Assembly: GCF_032062135.1 (NCBI RefSeq)
Contig: NC_092868.1
Coordinates: 45,759,603-45,823,602 of the forward strand
Direction of reading: 5' to 3'
Source: Pyxicephalus adspersus
Taxonomy: Eukaryota; Chordata; Amphibia; Anura; Pyxicephalidae
DNA: 64,000 nt
In this document: one piece after another, positions 1-14,400 of the stretch
How the letters are laid out: every line of letters starts with the position of its first letter
Position numbering within the stretch: the stretch's first letter is position 1
Notes under the pieces: model-generated
Told to the model about the DNA's origin: nothing
The model's input: only the letters and a program-made list of their open reading frames with translations
Databases searched by the model: none
Translations under genes and position numbers: made by a program

Positions 1-796
1 ATGGAACTGGTTTTGTGTACAGGGACACAGTCATGGAACAGAAATGGTCTCCTTCAAGTTGTTACTAGAGGGCCCACAAACATGTAGCATGAACAACACC
101 TAAATTTAATCATTTGGGATGTTACATTCACATACATTTGGCCATGGTATAATGTAGGAGCCCATCTGATGCACTAGCAAGGTTTGATTATTGATAGTCT
201 TTCACCCCTTAATGGATAATTGGATAGGTAGAAGGAATGCATATAAAAAGCTCTTTATTTCCCTCCCCTATGGGACTTTTGTAGGTTTTCCTAGTTTGTA
301 CTGGAACCAGAAAATGTTTCACCTATTTTACATAATCCGATTGGTTATCTGTTGCCAGTACAGAAACACCCTGGAACTGATTACCATTCTTCTTTTGCTA
401 AACATGCTTTATATGCATATCTATAGTGTAAACAAAAATGGGTCACACATAAGAATGGATTGTGTGGACAACCTATGGCCCCCAACCAGGCAAACACCTT
501 CTTTTCTTTTCTAATTTACAAATGAAACATAAAAGGAAGATTGCTTACAGTGGACTAGACATCCCAGATACTTTTGGGCTTTGATGTTTTTCTGTTACTG
601 AAGGTGAACAATGATTCATTTTATTTAGTGATATTTTTTCATTTTAAAGACAGCAGTTAATGTAATGCCAATAGTTTTTGTTTGCACAATTCAATTTCAA
701 GTGTCAATTATTTATGTTCTTTAGAGTAGGAAATGAATAAAACCCCCATCATGTTATATGTTGCTGTATGTGTAGTTCTACTGGAAAGGCTCATTG

Positions 797-868
797 GGCC
801 TGGTTTATTAAAGTTTTCCAAAACTGGAAAAGATAGACTATCAAGGAAGAACCTGAGTGATCCAACAT
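797..868. mobile_element. Degraded foldback arm
   Basis: GGCCTGGTTTATTAAAGTTT, TCCAAAACTGGAAAAGATAG and CCTGAGTGATCCAAC match one foldback arm at lower identity. Confidence 0.55.
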
Positions 869-1054
869 ACCTAGTAAAACCTGCATTCTGTTGCATTAGG
901 TGCAGCTCTCTTCCTCCTCCAGGAGGAAGACAATCTTCAACCATCCTGATTAGCCATGCTGGGATGATGTAACTCCCGCACAGGCCTCCGGGAGTTCATT
1001 CATCCCCGGCACAGCCAAAGTAAACTGGGATTGCTGGGTTTCCCTGCCAGCTAA

Positions 1055-1359
1055 AGCTGGGTACACACGTGCAATTATTGTCGTTGGAAAGGATCATTCA
1101 CAATCCTTTCCAAAGACTAAGGACTGCACGATGCATGAACAAGTGCTGTACATACAGCATCGTTCTGCTCTATGGAAAGGGGAGAACGACTAGCAGCACC
1201 CTGCTGCGGGCTCTTACCCTTCACTTCCATTACAATCGTTCGTCGTCCATTATCCGTGGATCCGCCAGGACGGTCGTTCGGTCGATGGGGCGCTGTACAC
1301 GCACCAGATTCTTGTCTGATATCAGCCCTGAACCGATTATTGGACATGTGTACGTAGCT
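1055..1359 (-). mobile_element. Harbinger-like MITE, copy A
   Basis: Terminal inverted repeats AGCTGGGTACACACGTG and CATGTGTACGTAGCT, flanked by TAA on both sides (1052-1054 and 1360-1362). The three-base TWA target site is the PIF/Harbinger signature. No transposase is encoded. Internal landmarks run opposite to copies C-G. Confidence 0.85.
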
Positions 1360-1362
1360 TAA

Positions 1363-3204
1363 GGCTAGTGCTGGCTTTACAGGTCAGCTTTGTTGCCTGG
1401 AGCAATCACACACGTGGTTAAAAAAGCTGTTCATTTGGTTTAGTGAAGGAAGTTGGCAGGAGGATACACTATGGGAAGAAGGCAAATCAATGGAGGCAGT
1501 GTGATTGCTAACATCTTGGTGCACAATACCAAAGGAGACCTTAAGAGGTCTTGTGGTGTCCATGCCTCAATGGGTCAGAGCTGTTTTGGTCACAGAAAGG
1601 TGACTTAAACAATGTTAGACAGGTGGATTTAACATATTAGCTGATCAGTATACTATCAATATACATTTATGTGATCTATAATTTATGCCAACAAATTTGT
1701 TGTTCTTTCCAGCAAGTCAAATACCCAACACAGCCCGGTCAATGACCTCAATTTTCTTCTTTCTTAGTTGAGGAATACAGTTTGGTCACCACCACCAGCC
1801 TTCTAGAAGATTTCATCTCTCTCTGTTCTATGCTCTTGGAAGCAAAACTCCTAATGTTAGATTGACAGCATTATGCATTTCACTCTGAACCATATTACAT
1901 ATGGTATTAGTGTCAACTGTAACACTAAATGTTGGAACTCATACAGGACAATTTAGTTCTTGGGGAGCTAGTGCTCACTCCAATCAGTAGGAAGCATGAG
2001 GTTTGTTTATTGTTGGGCTATAGCCTGATTGATATAGCAGGGGGCATGGCAGACTTGTGCAGGGGAGACCACCGGTTCAAAAAAAAAAAACAAGTTTTTC
2101 TTGCAGGCACAGGCTTTTCCTCAAGCTGTGGCAGCTTTCTAAAGAAAGTGAATTGCAGGACTTTGCACCTATTATATTTTGATGCACCTGAATTTTTCAG
2201 CTGGTTTAAATCTCTATTGGGTTATATTGCAAGAAAAACATTTTTTATGGAGTAATTTTCACAGTAGACAAGGTAACTTCCCATTAATGAAACAAAAGAT
2301 TGTTAGTGGGGTGCTGCACAACAATCATGGTATTTTTAAGTCCCTTTTGCTATTGCATGGTTGTAATACTCTTAAAGCACACAAAGCTGAATGATGGGCT
2401 CAGAAGCTTTCATTTAAATATTTTCCAGAATAGGTGAAAAGGAATTTCATCCACTTTATGTGCACGTAATGCTTTCGCAAACACAGGAAGGGATGCAAAT
2501 AGGCAGGACCTGCAACCTATGCTGTTGAAATACTTCCACGATCATGGGAGTGGCGCACTTTGGCCTTTTCTGCCTTAGGTGCTCAAGGACCTTGTCCCGT
2601 CGCTGCACACACTTCTAGACAAGTAGCAGCACCTGTTCATCGTTTTAGCAGCAGAAGGTGGACATTCTGTCAGAATAAAAAAAAGCAAACTGATTAGTAA
2701 AGCAGCAGCTGTACATATTACAGGATGGGCATTTCAGTCCATGAATCACCACCACGCCTCTTGCAATCACGCAGAGACAGCACCCACTCCTGAATTACCC
2801 CGTATCTTCTTATGAAGTCACCAAACCGGTATTATCGTATGAGAAATGCGGTGGAAGCAGATCTATTCATTGAGCTCCCCCAGTGGAAAAAAGGCAACCT
2901 GTGCAATGTGTGTCACACACAATGTTCCTGCTGTAATCACGATTCAAATGTGCATCTACAAGATATATTGGTGAATGTGGAACTATATACAGAGTGCGTA
3001 GCATTGTGCAGGATATGACTGAGAATTGAGGATAACATATTATTCATTAAAATGATCACAGATCATTAAAAAATGAGATACAACAGAAACTGTTCATTTA
3101 TAAAATCTGGCTTTTTCTTTGTGCAACCAATCATGTCAGAGCTCCTATTAGAACTGCCAACTTATCCCTTTATGATATAAAAAAACAGACTTTTTTTTGG
3201 GGTG
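1363..3204. other. Downstream of PPIH, nothing recognised
   Basis: AT-rich unique sequence with a 10-base A run near 2080. No exon, RNA gene or repeat family could be supported. A 3'-UTR exon of PPIH could be anywhere from here to 8300. Confidence 0.6.
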
Positions 3205-3400
3205 ATTTACAGGTTGAAAAAGACATTAAAGTCCATTAAGTTCAACCCCTGGGGAAATAAACATATTGCAGATATAAAACTCTATGGACATAGTTGATCC
3301 AGAGGAAGGTAAAAAACCTGGTATATTTTGTTCCAACAGGGGAAAAAAATTCCTTCCTGATTCCATGAGGCAATGTGATGTTCCCTGGATCAACAGTCGG
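3205..3400. repeat. Unnamed interspersed repeat family P, copy 1
   Basis: Contains CCATTAAGTTCAACCCCTGG, ATAGTTGATCCAGAGGAAGG and TTCCTTCCTGATTCCATGAG. Partners at 16187-16285 and 29425-29530 share the GTTGATCCAGAG(G)AAGG core. Family unassigned. Confidence 0.7.
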
Positions 3401-4049
3401 TTATATTTACTTTTATTTACTAAAGATTTACCAGCTGTTCCCTTTGTATGGGAAGTTTACTAAGTGAATAAGGTGACACTCTCTAACTTTACGAATATAT
3501 CTATTTTATTTCCCATTAGAGTTCTTTGCACGTGATTGGGTATCTATCGCAGCCTAATTTTTTCTTAACTATATCTGTCCCATAGTCTCTAATAGCAAAG
3601 CTCCAAATATAATCTATCTACAGTCTCGTTGCTGTGTCTGGAGCTGGCAGAGCTGCTGACTTAATTTACATTGGTGACTTCATTCACCAAACTTATTTAC
3701 TATTTTTATCATTAGAAACAGAACTATACATCATGTTGCCTTAGGCACGTGACACCCTTTGGCTCCACCTCTTTCTGCAAATACCACCACACCCTGTTAG
3801 AGGAAGCATGCTGTTTTGTTTATGTGTTTATGTGACAAGTTACTCCCTACATGTACAGACCTCAGTTCAAGAGTATAGAAAGTGTTTAGCATGCTATCTG
3901 AGCTGAAGAAAGTCTTGTGACATCTCTAGACAATAACCCCCCTCCTTGGGCTTTTATGTCTGACATGGTAACATTAAAAAAAACTATACAAAGGGAGAAA
4001 TACTAGTGGCTTGGTTGTCTCTAAAAGACATAACAATGCATAGTGTGAA

Positions 4050-4967
<918 letters not shown>

Positions 4968-4978
4968 TTCTTCTTTAA

Positions 4979-5248
4979 CCTCCCTGGCAGTGTGATTATA
5001 TCAGTAATGTTAAATGTCAAAGGGGTTCCTTTCTGTTTAAATTTCCCACCCGGTCACGCACCCTGGTGCACCGCCCCTGCATGCTCACAAGTCCCATTGA
5101 TCATGCCAGGGACGTGAGGCCAGGGGACAAATGCCGGGTGGACATCGCTGGCTTGTGGGGACCAGGTAGGTCTGAATGTGGCTCGGGGTTACCGCTTTTG
5201 GTACGGAAAATTACCCCTGAGCCACACTCGGGAACATCGCCAGGGAGG
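4979..5248. mobile_element. piggyBac-like MITE flanked by TTAA
   Basis: Terminal inverted repeats CCTCCCTGGC and GCCAGGGAGG, with TTAA on both sides (4975-4978 and 5249-5252). TTAA target duplication is the piggyBac signature. The 270-bp interior has no transposase. It inserted just beyond the right end of the Tc1 relic. Confidence 0.8.
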
Positions 5249-5252
5249 TTAA

Positions 5253-8200
5253 ACCTGCTAGTAGATGTTAGAAAAGGAAAAACAAAAAGAACTGCCAACT
5301 TACTGGAGAGAGAGCAGATGAGCACCACAAGCAGACACAGCTTCTACTGTTTATTGCAGGGAGAAGAGTAATGATCAGGATGGGATTTAGTTGTTCCATG
5401 CCTACAGGCATCCTGGAATACCAGATTCCTGGCTTTTATACCTTTCCCATCAGTGACTTGAAACAAGTATGCAGATCAGGAGTTCTGACTTCACTGTCTT
5501 TTTTGATTTGTATGTTTGGTCAGTGACTCAAGTCAAGTGTCTCAAGTCACTGTCAAGTCCGGCATTCCCACCAACATTTCCTCATGGGAATCTTCCAGGT
5601 CTGTGTGTCTCAATGGCAGTACTTGATTCCCACCAATTTTTGAAGGAATGTCAGATTCCCCATTTTATAAATAGAGCTCAAAGCATTAAGAAGCATCCAG
5701 ACAACCACCATTTGCAGAATGACTAAACTGCATAACAAAAGCTATCAGGATATTTACCAACATAGCTGGCCAATTATCAGATAACATAGGAAATGTGGTA
5801 ATCATGAACAATTGAATGTACAGAAACAATCATGGCATTAGCATATCACCTTCCCATTCACTGTGACACCTATCTGCATTAAAAATGTGCATGTCCTATC
5901 ACATTACATCAGTGCTGCTATACTTCAGTCAGGTTCCCTCTCCTTGCTGTTTACAGAGAGAATGGTGGACTGCAAGTAATGACAAAGTACGGTAGCCCAA
6001 GAAACCAGAATATTACCTACACAGCATGAAAGTGTAAACACAAATCACATGTCACACAGGCACGCATAGGAAACAAACAGACCAAGCTTAGGCCAGCTCT
6101 TGCCCCACCCTCTTGTAGAGGTGTCTTCTGGCAGGCCAGCCAAGTAGGCTATGTAAACAGAAGATTGCTGAAGCATAAAGAGTCCACAGCTCATATTCAG
6201 GAAGCTTTAGGGTTGAAGCACATCTTTGTAATAGGGTGCATTGCACGTTGTAGTATCATTCATTCTGCATGGCACTACAACAACAAGGAAATGCAGCTCT
6301 GATGCACATACTTTGCAACCCACTCTCTGCTTTGAGGTGCTCTGCATTGCAAAAAAAATATTGCATATGTTTCTTTGGTCTGCCTATGTAAAAATGAATA
6401 TGCTGCATTGATGCAGCACATGTTAACGTGTGACACGGTGTGCATTAACTCAAACACACAGGAATTGGAGAAATGTGAGGTGTCCTCAATGTCTCCAATG
6501 CCAGCCACTTGGGCAGACTTTGATTTCTTTTCTGCACATGTTTATGATGTTAAAAAACAAATTAAATCCTACCAAGGATCAATTAAGTCCAAAAACCTAA
6601 CATGAAAGGGGAGGCAATACAGGACATGGCAGCAAGGCAATGGCCCACTACTGTACCCATTTATTGAGCTAACCACCAATGTGGCTCCTGGTTGAGTACT
6701 GTGCCATCTAAAGTAAGCCTGGGTTTTACTAATATAGGGGAAAGTGAAAGGTTTGCATTAAAAAGAGTATGTCACTTTGGCCATTCAGGGAACAATGGTA
6801 GAGTCTCTTACTAGTCCACCCTTTGACCCACATTTCTCACCCTGTTGCAAATCTATACTGCATTTGGGTATGGACAAACATATGACTTCCAATGCTTAGG
6901 CCTGAGGGCCATTTGTTAGGTCCCCACATAAAAGGAATTGGTGACATCAACTGTGTGTAAGTTCTGTCACTGGCCAACGTAGAACGTAACCTGGTGATGA
7001 CACCATACAGGAAAGGTATATTAGAGTAGCACAGAAAATGCAGGCTATTGTAGTGATTACAATAATGAGCAACACAGTCGCTTTAAAGGGACTATCATTG
7101 GGAAAAATATGGGGCCCATTTACCAACTCATACCTACAGAACATGATAATGTGAACTGAACTGTACATCTGATGCAAACTTTTAAACCCAGTGTAGAGTG
7201 GTGGAGGGGTAATGGGTGGGTACCAGAAATGTTTACCAAGTGACCCTTGTAGGCCCTTTCTTTCTGTCCCGGTAACAATCCCACCCCCTTTTCTGGTATG
7301 AGTGTCACAAAGACATGAAGAGAGGGAAAACATGGCAGAAAATGTTAACTGTCCAAAGTTGACCTAATGTTTGTATGAATAAGGCCTTAATATTTTTGCA
7401 TTCTTCCATACAAAATTTTTCCCTTAAGACACAGAATGTATTTTTGATTTTATTAGAAAATAAAAATGTAAAAAATGATGTTAACATTATAACAAAACAA
7501 TTATATTTGTCAGGAGTGGAAACCTGCACTGAGGAAGACAGGCTGCCATTGATGAACTCTCATGAATGCGCGATGCCTGGCTGCTCTACTAATCCACTTC
7601 CTTTTATGCTTTATGAAACAGTAATCAAAAGCTACTGATTACTAAGGGTGCATGCTTTTCCTGGCTCAGTAAATCAGAAGGTAATGAACACAAACATTTA
7701 AAGTATTAGGAGTTCCGTATTGTTGACTTTTGGCTTTTTGATTCTTGATTTGCGCATTCAACTGATGGTTTTTTGCATACACAACAGAAGGTATAGAGGC
7801 TGCTAGGTAACTAGCATTTCTAGAGGACATCAATAGCAGCTAGAATATTTCTCCCAGTGCAGGTTTCCTTACCTAGAAAGCTTGTTTGAAACACCCCACT
7901 GTTCTTTAATTTGTAGTCCACGTTGTTAAAACATCTATGTAGAAAAAAGGACCCCATTGCATACAATTGTATATTACATGTCAATGTATGACGTCTCTCT
8001 CCATCATTTTGCGAAAGGGGTAAGTGGAAAACCCGGGGAAGGACATCTAGAAAAGGAAATGACAAGGTGAATAATTACTGCAATGAGGCTTGTGGAAGGA
8101 ACATACAGGTCATGTTTACCCAAATTTCATCAGAATGTATGAGCCACAGAAATCAAGGGCTCTGGTACCACAAAGGTTTAAAGCAAGTCTCTGCAAAGCT

Positions 8201-8300
8201 AGCTGGACAACCTTATATACATGATTTACTAATGCACAGTAGTGTATCTTGCAAGAGTACAGGTATTTTATTACACAGATATAACAAAACACTTTTGGTG
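5253..8300. other. Downstream of PPIH, no gene seen
   Basis: No coding exon recognised. A possible decayed MITE lies at 6230-6445 (GCATTGCACGTTGTAGTATC ... GCTGCATTGATGCAGCACAT). The rest appears unique. No YBX1 cold-shock-domain sequence is present. Confidence 0.6.
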
Positions 8301-8301
8301 G

Positions 8302-8307
8302 TTTATT
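8302..8307 (-). terminator. Candidate PPIH poly(A) signal AATAAA
   Basis: A minus-strand AATAAA lies 63 bases past the stop codon. It is followed within about 20 bases by a T/GT-rich stretch (GTGTTTTGTT), as expected for cleavage-stimulation binding. A second AATAAA lies roughly 40 bases further on. Use of either site is inference. Confidence 0.5.
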
Positions 8308-8369
8308 CGTCAGGAAATAAACATTTTTTTAGGTTTCACATAATCTTTAATTGCAGCACTCACCTGTAA

Positions 8370-8438
8370 TTACATTTCTCCACACTGAGCAATGACCACT
8401 GGCAGTTTGGGCTTATTATTGGGGCCTGTTGGTACATT
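8370..8438 (-). CDS. PPIH: PPIH coding exon 9 with stop codon
   Basis: The exon encodes [20 protein letters not shown] then EM and a TAA stop at 8372-8370. The acceptor is CCTCCTAG. Six bases after the stop is a perfect donor-like CAG/GTGAGT (8366-8358), so the exon may be spliced once more in the 3' UTR, or may simply continue to the poly(A) signal at 8307-8302. Confidence 0.96.
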   Translation of the reverse strand, partial: NVPTGPNNKPKLPVVIAQCGEM

Positions 8439-11400
8439 CTAGGAGGAAGAAGAGAATTATGTGTGAACTATATTCTGATATATACAATGTACTATTCACA
8501 ATATTCACAAGTCCATAATAGTGTGCCTTATCACTTTTGGTATTGTTAGCTAGTAAGGGAGTGCTGAATAATTATTACACTTCCTTGAACCAAAGTCTAC
8601 AAACTGACAACGCAAAGAATATACAAGAATTTAACTCCTTAACATTCTTCTTGTGCAGGGGCATTCCAACAGAGGGTTGGCTGTGGACCACATCATTCTA
8701 GCCTAGGTGAAGAATGAGAAAGCTGGGTGGAACACAACACCGGAAATACTAAGTATTTAAAAAAAACAAAAAACTTTTTTTTACAGGTAGAAGGGGGGGG
8801 GGGGGGAGCAATGTAAGGAGAATCTCATTTTATGACATTTGCTTTAAACAGAGTTCTTCCACATTTATTTAGAAAATAAACAAAGCTATTGTCTGCCATT
8901 TAATGAACAACTAATTTAAATAAGGGTGGTAATATTTGCATGGAATGCAGTTTTAATCAATTTTCCCCTCTTCATTGCCATTGTCAGTTACAGATACGCA
9001 AGAATATTCCAACATGCCAGTTACCACGATACAAGGACGAAAGAAGCTCCATGCGCTCAGCACTTAAGCTAAATCTATCACTCTTTTTCTGCTAAGCTAT
9101 CATTAGTGTGGGAGATGGATGCTTGCCAGAGAGCAGGTGACCTGTACCCTGTAGTTTCACAAAAACATGTTGATAATTTCAAAGCCCAGTGGAAATGGAT
9201 TATTTGCAGAACACTGCACTGCATTTCTGCATTAAAAGCATTGGTATTAGAAGTGGTTTGGGGAAAAATGGGGCATAAGACTTTGGTCACTATGTAGACT
9301 GCTTGGATCTTTGCAAAATTCTTTCCAGAATACAGCCTGCTTTATGTCTGTAGATACTGCAACAGAAGCATGGCTGAAGGGAATAAGTTGGAGGCTGTGT
9401 TTTATTATGATCACAGGATGATACCCATTGTTGTGGCCAATAAATGTATCCCCCCAGCAGGATATCTCCTAATGTGGCAAGTGTCCCATCAAAGATGAAA
9501 GGTACAACGCAAGGATGGCTAGAGTGCGTAAGGTCATATCTTTGCAAAGAGGTCAAGCCACCAAAAGCACAGATTTTACTTATGGTGCATTATCATGTGA
9601 AAAACAGACTCCTTGTTCAGTAGCTTCATGTGTTTGCACAGCTCCCGTGTTTAGAAGCCTTCTCCTTAGGTGTCTGCGCAGTAGAGCCTCCTCGTTTACG
9701 CGTCTGCGCAGTAGAACCTCCTCGTTTACGCGTCTGCGCAGTAGAGCCTCCTCGTTTACGCGTCTGNNNNNNNNNNNNNNNNNNNNNNNNNNNNNNNNNN
9801 NNNNNNNNNNNNNNNNNNNNNNNNNNNNNNNNNNNNNNNNNNNNNNNNNNNNNNNNNNNNNNNNNNNNNNNNNNNNNNNNNNNNNNNNNNNNNNNNNNNN
9901 NNNNNNNNNNNNNNNNNNNNNNNNNNNNNNNNNNNNNNNNNNNNNNNNNNNNNNNNNNNNNNNNNNNNNNNNNNNNNNNNNNNNNNNNNNNNNNNNNNNN
10001 NNNNNNNNNNNNNNNNNNNNNNNNNNNNNNNNNNNNNNNNNNNNNNNNNNNNNNNNNNNNNNNNNNNNNNNNNNNNNNNNNNNNNNNNNNNNNNNNNNNN
10101 NNNNNNNNNNNNNNNNNNNNNNNNNNNNNNNNNNNNNNNNNNNNNNNNNNNNNNNNNNNNNNNNNNNNNNNNNNNNNNNNNNNNNNNNNNNNNNNNNNNN
10201 NNNNNNNNNNNNNNNNNNNNNNNNNNNNNNNNNNNNNNNNNNNNNNNNNNNNNNNNNNNNNNNNNNNNNNNNNNNNNNNNNNNNNNNNNNNNNNNNNNNN
10301 NNNNNNNNNNNNNNNNNNNNNNNNNNNNNNNNNNNNNNNNNNNNNNNNNNNNNNNNNNNGTTTACGCGTCTGCACAGTACAGCCTCCTCGTTACGCGTCA
10401 GCACAGTACAGCCCCCTCGTTTACGCGTCTGCACAGTCTCCATGCTCAGTTGCTTCATGCAAGACCCCTGCAGTTTCGTGTTAAGAAGCCTCTTGTTACA
10501 TGTCTGTGCAGTACATCCTCCTTGTTACATGTCTGCGCAGTACAGCCTCCTCGTTACATGTCTGCGCAGTACAGCCTCCTCGTTACATGTCTGCGCAGTA
10601 CAGCCTCCTCGTTACATGTCTGCGCAGTACAGCCTCCTAGCTCAGTAGCCTCATGCAATACCTCTGCACAGCTTCCATGTTCAGAAGCATCTTGTTTCAT
10701 GTCTGCGCAGTACAGCCTCCTGGGTTACATGTCTGCGGAGTACAGCCTCCTCGTTACATGTCTGCGCAGTACAGCCACCTTGCTCAGTAGCCTCATGCAA
10801 TACCTCTGCACAGCTTCCGTGTTCAGAAGCCTCTTGTTACATGTTTGTATAGCACAGCCTCCTTGTTCCGGTATTACCTACGATTCAGCCCTTTCAGAAA
10901 CTACAGGGATTTAGATAAAAGTGCAGCTTGCTGCAAAACATGATTGCCAGAATGGGAATTACGGTAGATCTTTTCTGCATTAAAATGCTGACATTTGACT
11001 GGGGTGTATGTTTATGTAAAATCATTCAGTTTAAAAACAACAGCACATATCAAAATCAAACAAATAATAATTTGCTTTTTAAGGAAAACAAACAGATTCC
11101 CTCCTTTAGTACACACCGCAGTTCAGCCAGAAATAAGCAGGAGACATCCCGTAATGTTGCCTTGTATATTTATGGCAGTCATTACACTTTTACTCTGCCC
11201 AGCAAAGTGAAACTGCTAAAGATCAGCAGAAAGGGCTGTGAATTCACATTAACTAATGATGACTTTAATATTGTTGGTCATAAACTATTTCTTTTTATGA
11301 ACAAGGTGAGCATTTGCAAGCATATTTTGATTTTGTTTTATTAAATTACAAGTTTATAAATTGTTTATAACATTTTTCTATTACTTGTATAATATCTTTC

Positions 11401-14400
11401 ATTGATAACATTTAATTCATTGTGACTGATTTATGATACAATGATTATAGGTTGTGCTTCCTCTGTGTCATTCAGCAGATTACAGTTTACCACCTCTCAG
11501 CACAATAATTTAATTAGTACAGTAGAAATTTATAGTACAGAGTATATTGTTGTCCTTTATTGTCAAGTAATTTTGCGGAAGCAAAGTGTTCTAGTCCATG
11601 CAGGAAGAGCTGCTAGAAATACAGGGGATGGTGGTTCCCAAGAGCAATTGGAGGATAACCTATCTGGGATTACGTCATTCTAATTGTAGGTTACCCCAGA
11701 AAGGTGGTACAGCATATAAAATAGGCTACTATGTAAAACCTGCAGTGTCCCGTGTTTTAACAGAGCAGAATAAACTCTGTGATTAGAGGAGAGGCCAGGT
11801 ATATGACTCCCATCCCAGCTCATTTTTCTCTTCATTTTATCCTGTTCCATTCAGAAGGAAAGCAATCATCATGGTTTTTATTAAAACAGTGGTATGGTTT
11901 ATAAATAGACTCCTTGGTAAAGGTGATGGAGAATGTGGCGATGGAGAATGGACTTGAAAGCAAAACCTGCTGGCTAATTTTTGGCGATCTGTAAGGGCGA
12001 CATTCTTCTCACTGGCCAGCGATATAGTAATTATAGCTTGCTCACAGTTATTTCAAGGGTTCCCACGTGTTACAAGGCCAAGAAACACTGTGCAAATAAT
12101 ATTCAAAGGATGAATATAGATACCATAGATTTTGTTTGGTTTTTGTAGGGTATTACTTGTTGCTGTCTCTCTATATAAATATTACATTCCTAGTCAGTCA
12201 ATAGCATTTTGCATGCCTTGTCACAGTTGATACCTGTATTTTAAGACCAGATTTAAATCTAAACCAATAAAAACTGGGACCAGCTGATCTCTTACTCCAG
12301 GAATCTCCTGAAATGAACTAAAGAATGGCTTGGTATGAGACTATACATCACAGAATTATGGGGCAAAAGGCTGTAGATTCATTTGAGTTGTGGTAGAAAG
12401 TTAATTAAATGATTTACCTCAATTTTTCTCATTACAAGGAGTCCATCAATAATTTTACCTGAAAATATAGAAGAATAAGGATCAGATGAAATCCTAAAAT
12501 GTACATTATCTTATACAGAGCACTCATAACCTCATCACACGCACGGCTCCAAGACTTTTCTAGAGCTGCCCCGACTCTCTGGAATGGTCTTCCATGTCCT
12601 ATTTGGCTTCCTCCTACTTCTGCTCATTTAAAGAGCACTCAAAACCATCACTACTTCCCACCATTCCATAGCTTGCCTCCTATTGTGTGTTACTTCCCCC
12701 ACCTCCTAGATTGTAAGCTCTTCAGGACAGGGTCCTCTCCTCCTCCTGTGTCACTGTCTGTACCTGTCTGTCATTTGCAACTTCTGCGAAACATGTTGGC
12801 GCGATATAAATCCTGTTTAATATTATTATTAATAATAATAATAATAATAATAAAGGCGACAAGTTTATATGCAGTATTTTTTAGTGAACTGACTGAAAAG
12901 AAAAGGTAAAAATGTAGGGCTGCATGTACATGGAACACTACAAATTTTCTTTTCCACTTGTAAAAACCTCACTTCACTAGCAGTGCACAACAATGCCTAA
13001 CCATTTAGAACTTGATACCTGCCTAAGCTAAGGGCCATTTAATGTTGGTGCTTTGACTGCCAGACTCTGGAGTACCACTGATAAAAGTAAGTCACAGTAA
13101 GTTCAAGGGCTTCTTACTAGTACTGAGCTCCAGTTAAAGTTTATTTTCACACATGCACTGATAGTACATGACAATTCGGCTATTTTAGAAAGTGAACAGG
13201 AAATAAAGCAATCACTTCTCCTATTAGTTATTACTACACAGTATTTATATAACACCGACATATTACGCAGCACTGTACAAAGTCCATAGTCATGTGACTA
13301 GCTGTCCCTTAAAGGGGCTAACAATCTAATGTCCCTATTATAGTCATATGTCTTTATTACAGTCTTAGGACATTTTTGGGGGGAAGCCAAGTAACCTAAC
13401 AGCATGTTTTTGGAATGTGGGAGGAAACCGGAGTACCTGGAGGAAACCCACGCAGACATGGAGACAACCAGCAAATTCTTTGCAGATGGTGCTCTGGCCA
13501 AGATTTGAACCTGGGACCTAACCCTGCAAAGGCCACAGTGCTAACCATTGAGCCACCGTGTTATGTTAACTAACTAGTACTGGATGCTGCTACAGCCCCA
13601 TATTCATGGCTAATTCTGGTTCGAAAACCTTTGCAAACAACAATGCATCTAGATAGTCCAATGTGACATTCCGGTGAGGACAGGCTATTAAGTGTTTCTT
13701 AGGGTGTAATAATGAATGCTGCCAACAACAGCAGAATGGGACTGTCTGTAGACTACTATGATGGCAAGAATAGCAAAATCAGCTGTGACAGGCATTTGAG
13801 ATACAGACACCTTCCCACCCGCTATTCCTAAGCAGACGTTCATGCGTTGCTAACAGAATAGAACCTGCCAGAACAATATCACTTATATAAAGATACCTGC
13901 TAAATAAAGACATTCTTAAATAAATACATTGATACATAAAAGAAGACTTCATATAGGTATCTTTTTAGTAGCCTATTTCTTGAAAAGCTGCTGCTTTACT
14001 TCTGTCCTAGCTGTTGCAAAAAAAAAAAAAAAAAAAAAAAAAAGATTAAAAAATGACATTTCCGGGTGTGTAAATTCCAGCTCCCCCATTACTGGCTGTG
14101 GTTTCTCCTGTGTATGTCATTGCAGGATGTACAAACTGATGTAGGTATTTCCATCTGGAAATTCATGGAGCAGCCAAACAGTGATGCACCAGCTTTTCAA
14201 TATACAAGCAGAAAGTAAACTCTTTGAAGTCTACTTTTAGCCCGGTATCAATATACCAATGGCAGGTGCTGACAGGTGGCCTTTAAACTTTCCTGATTTA
14301 CTGTAACCAATCCTAAAAGTCATTGCTGCACTACTACTCTGCGCCACTTTCTTCTATAGAACCCGCATACTGCTGTCTACACTCATCCGAGTGCTGCAAC

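Noticed and set aside
9515..10648. Open frames of 250-380 codons
   Set aside because: Mostly N and 30-bp minisatellite; repetitive translation, no domain, and they lie inside PPIH intron 8.
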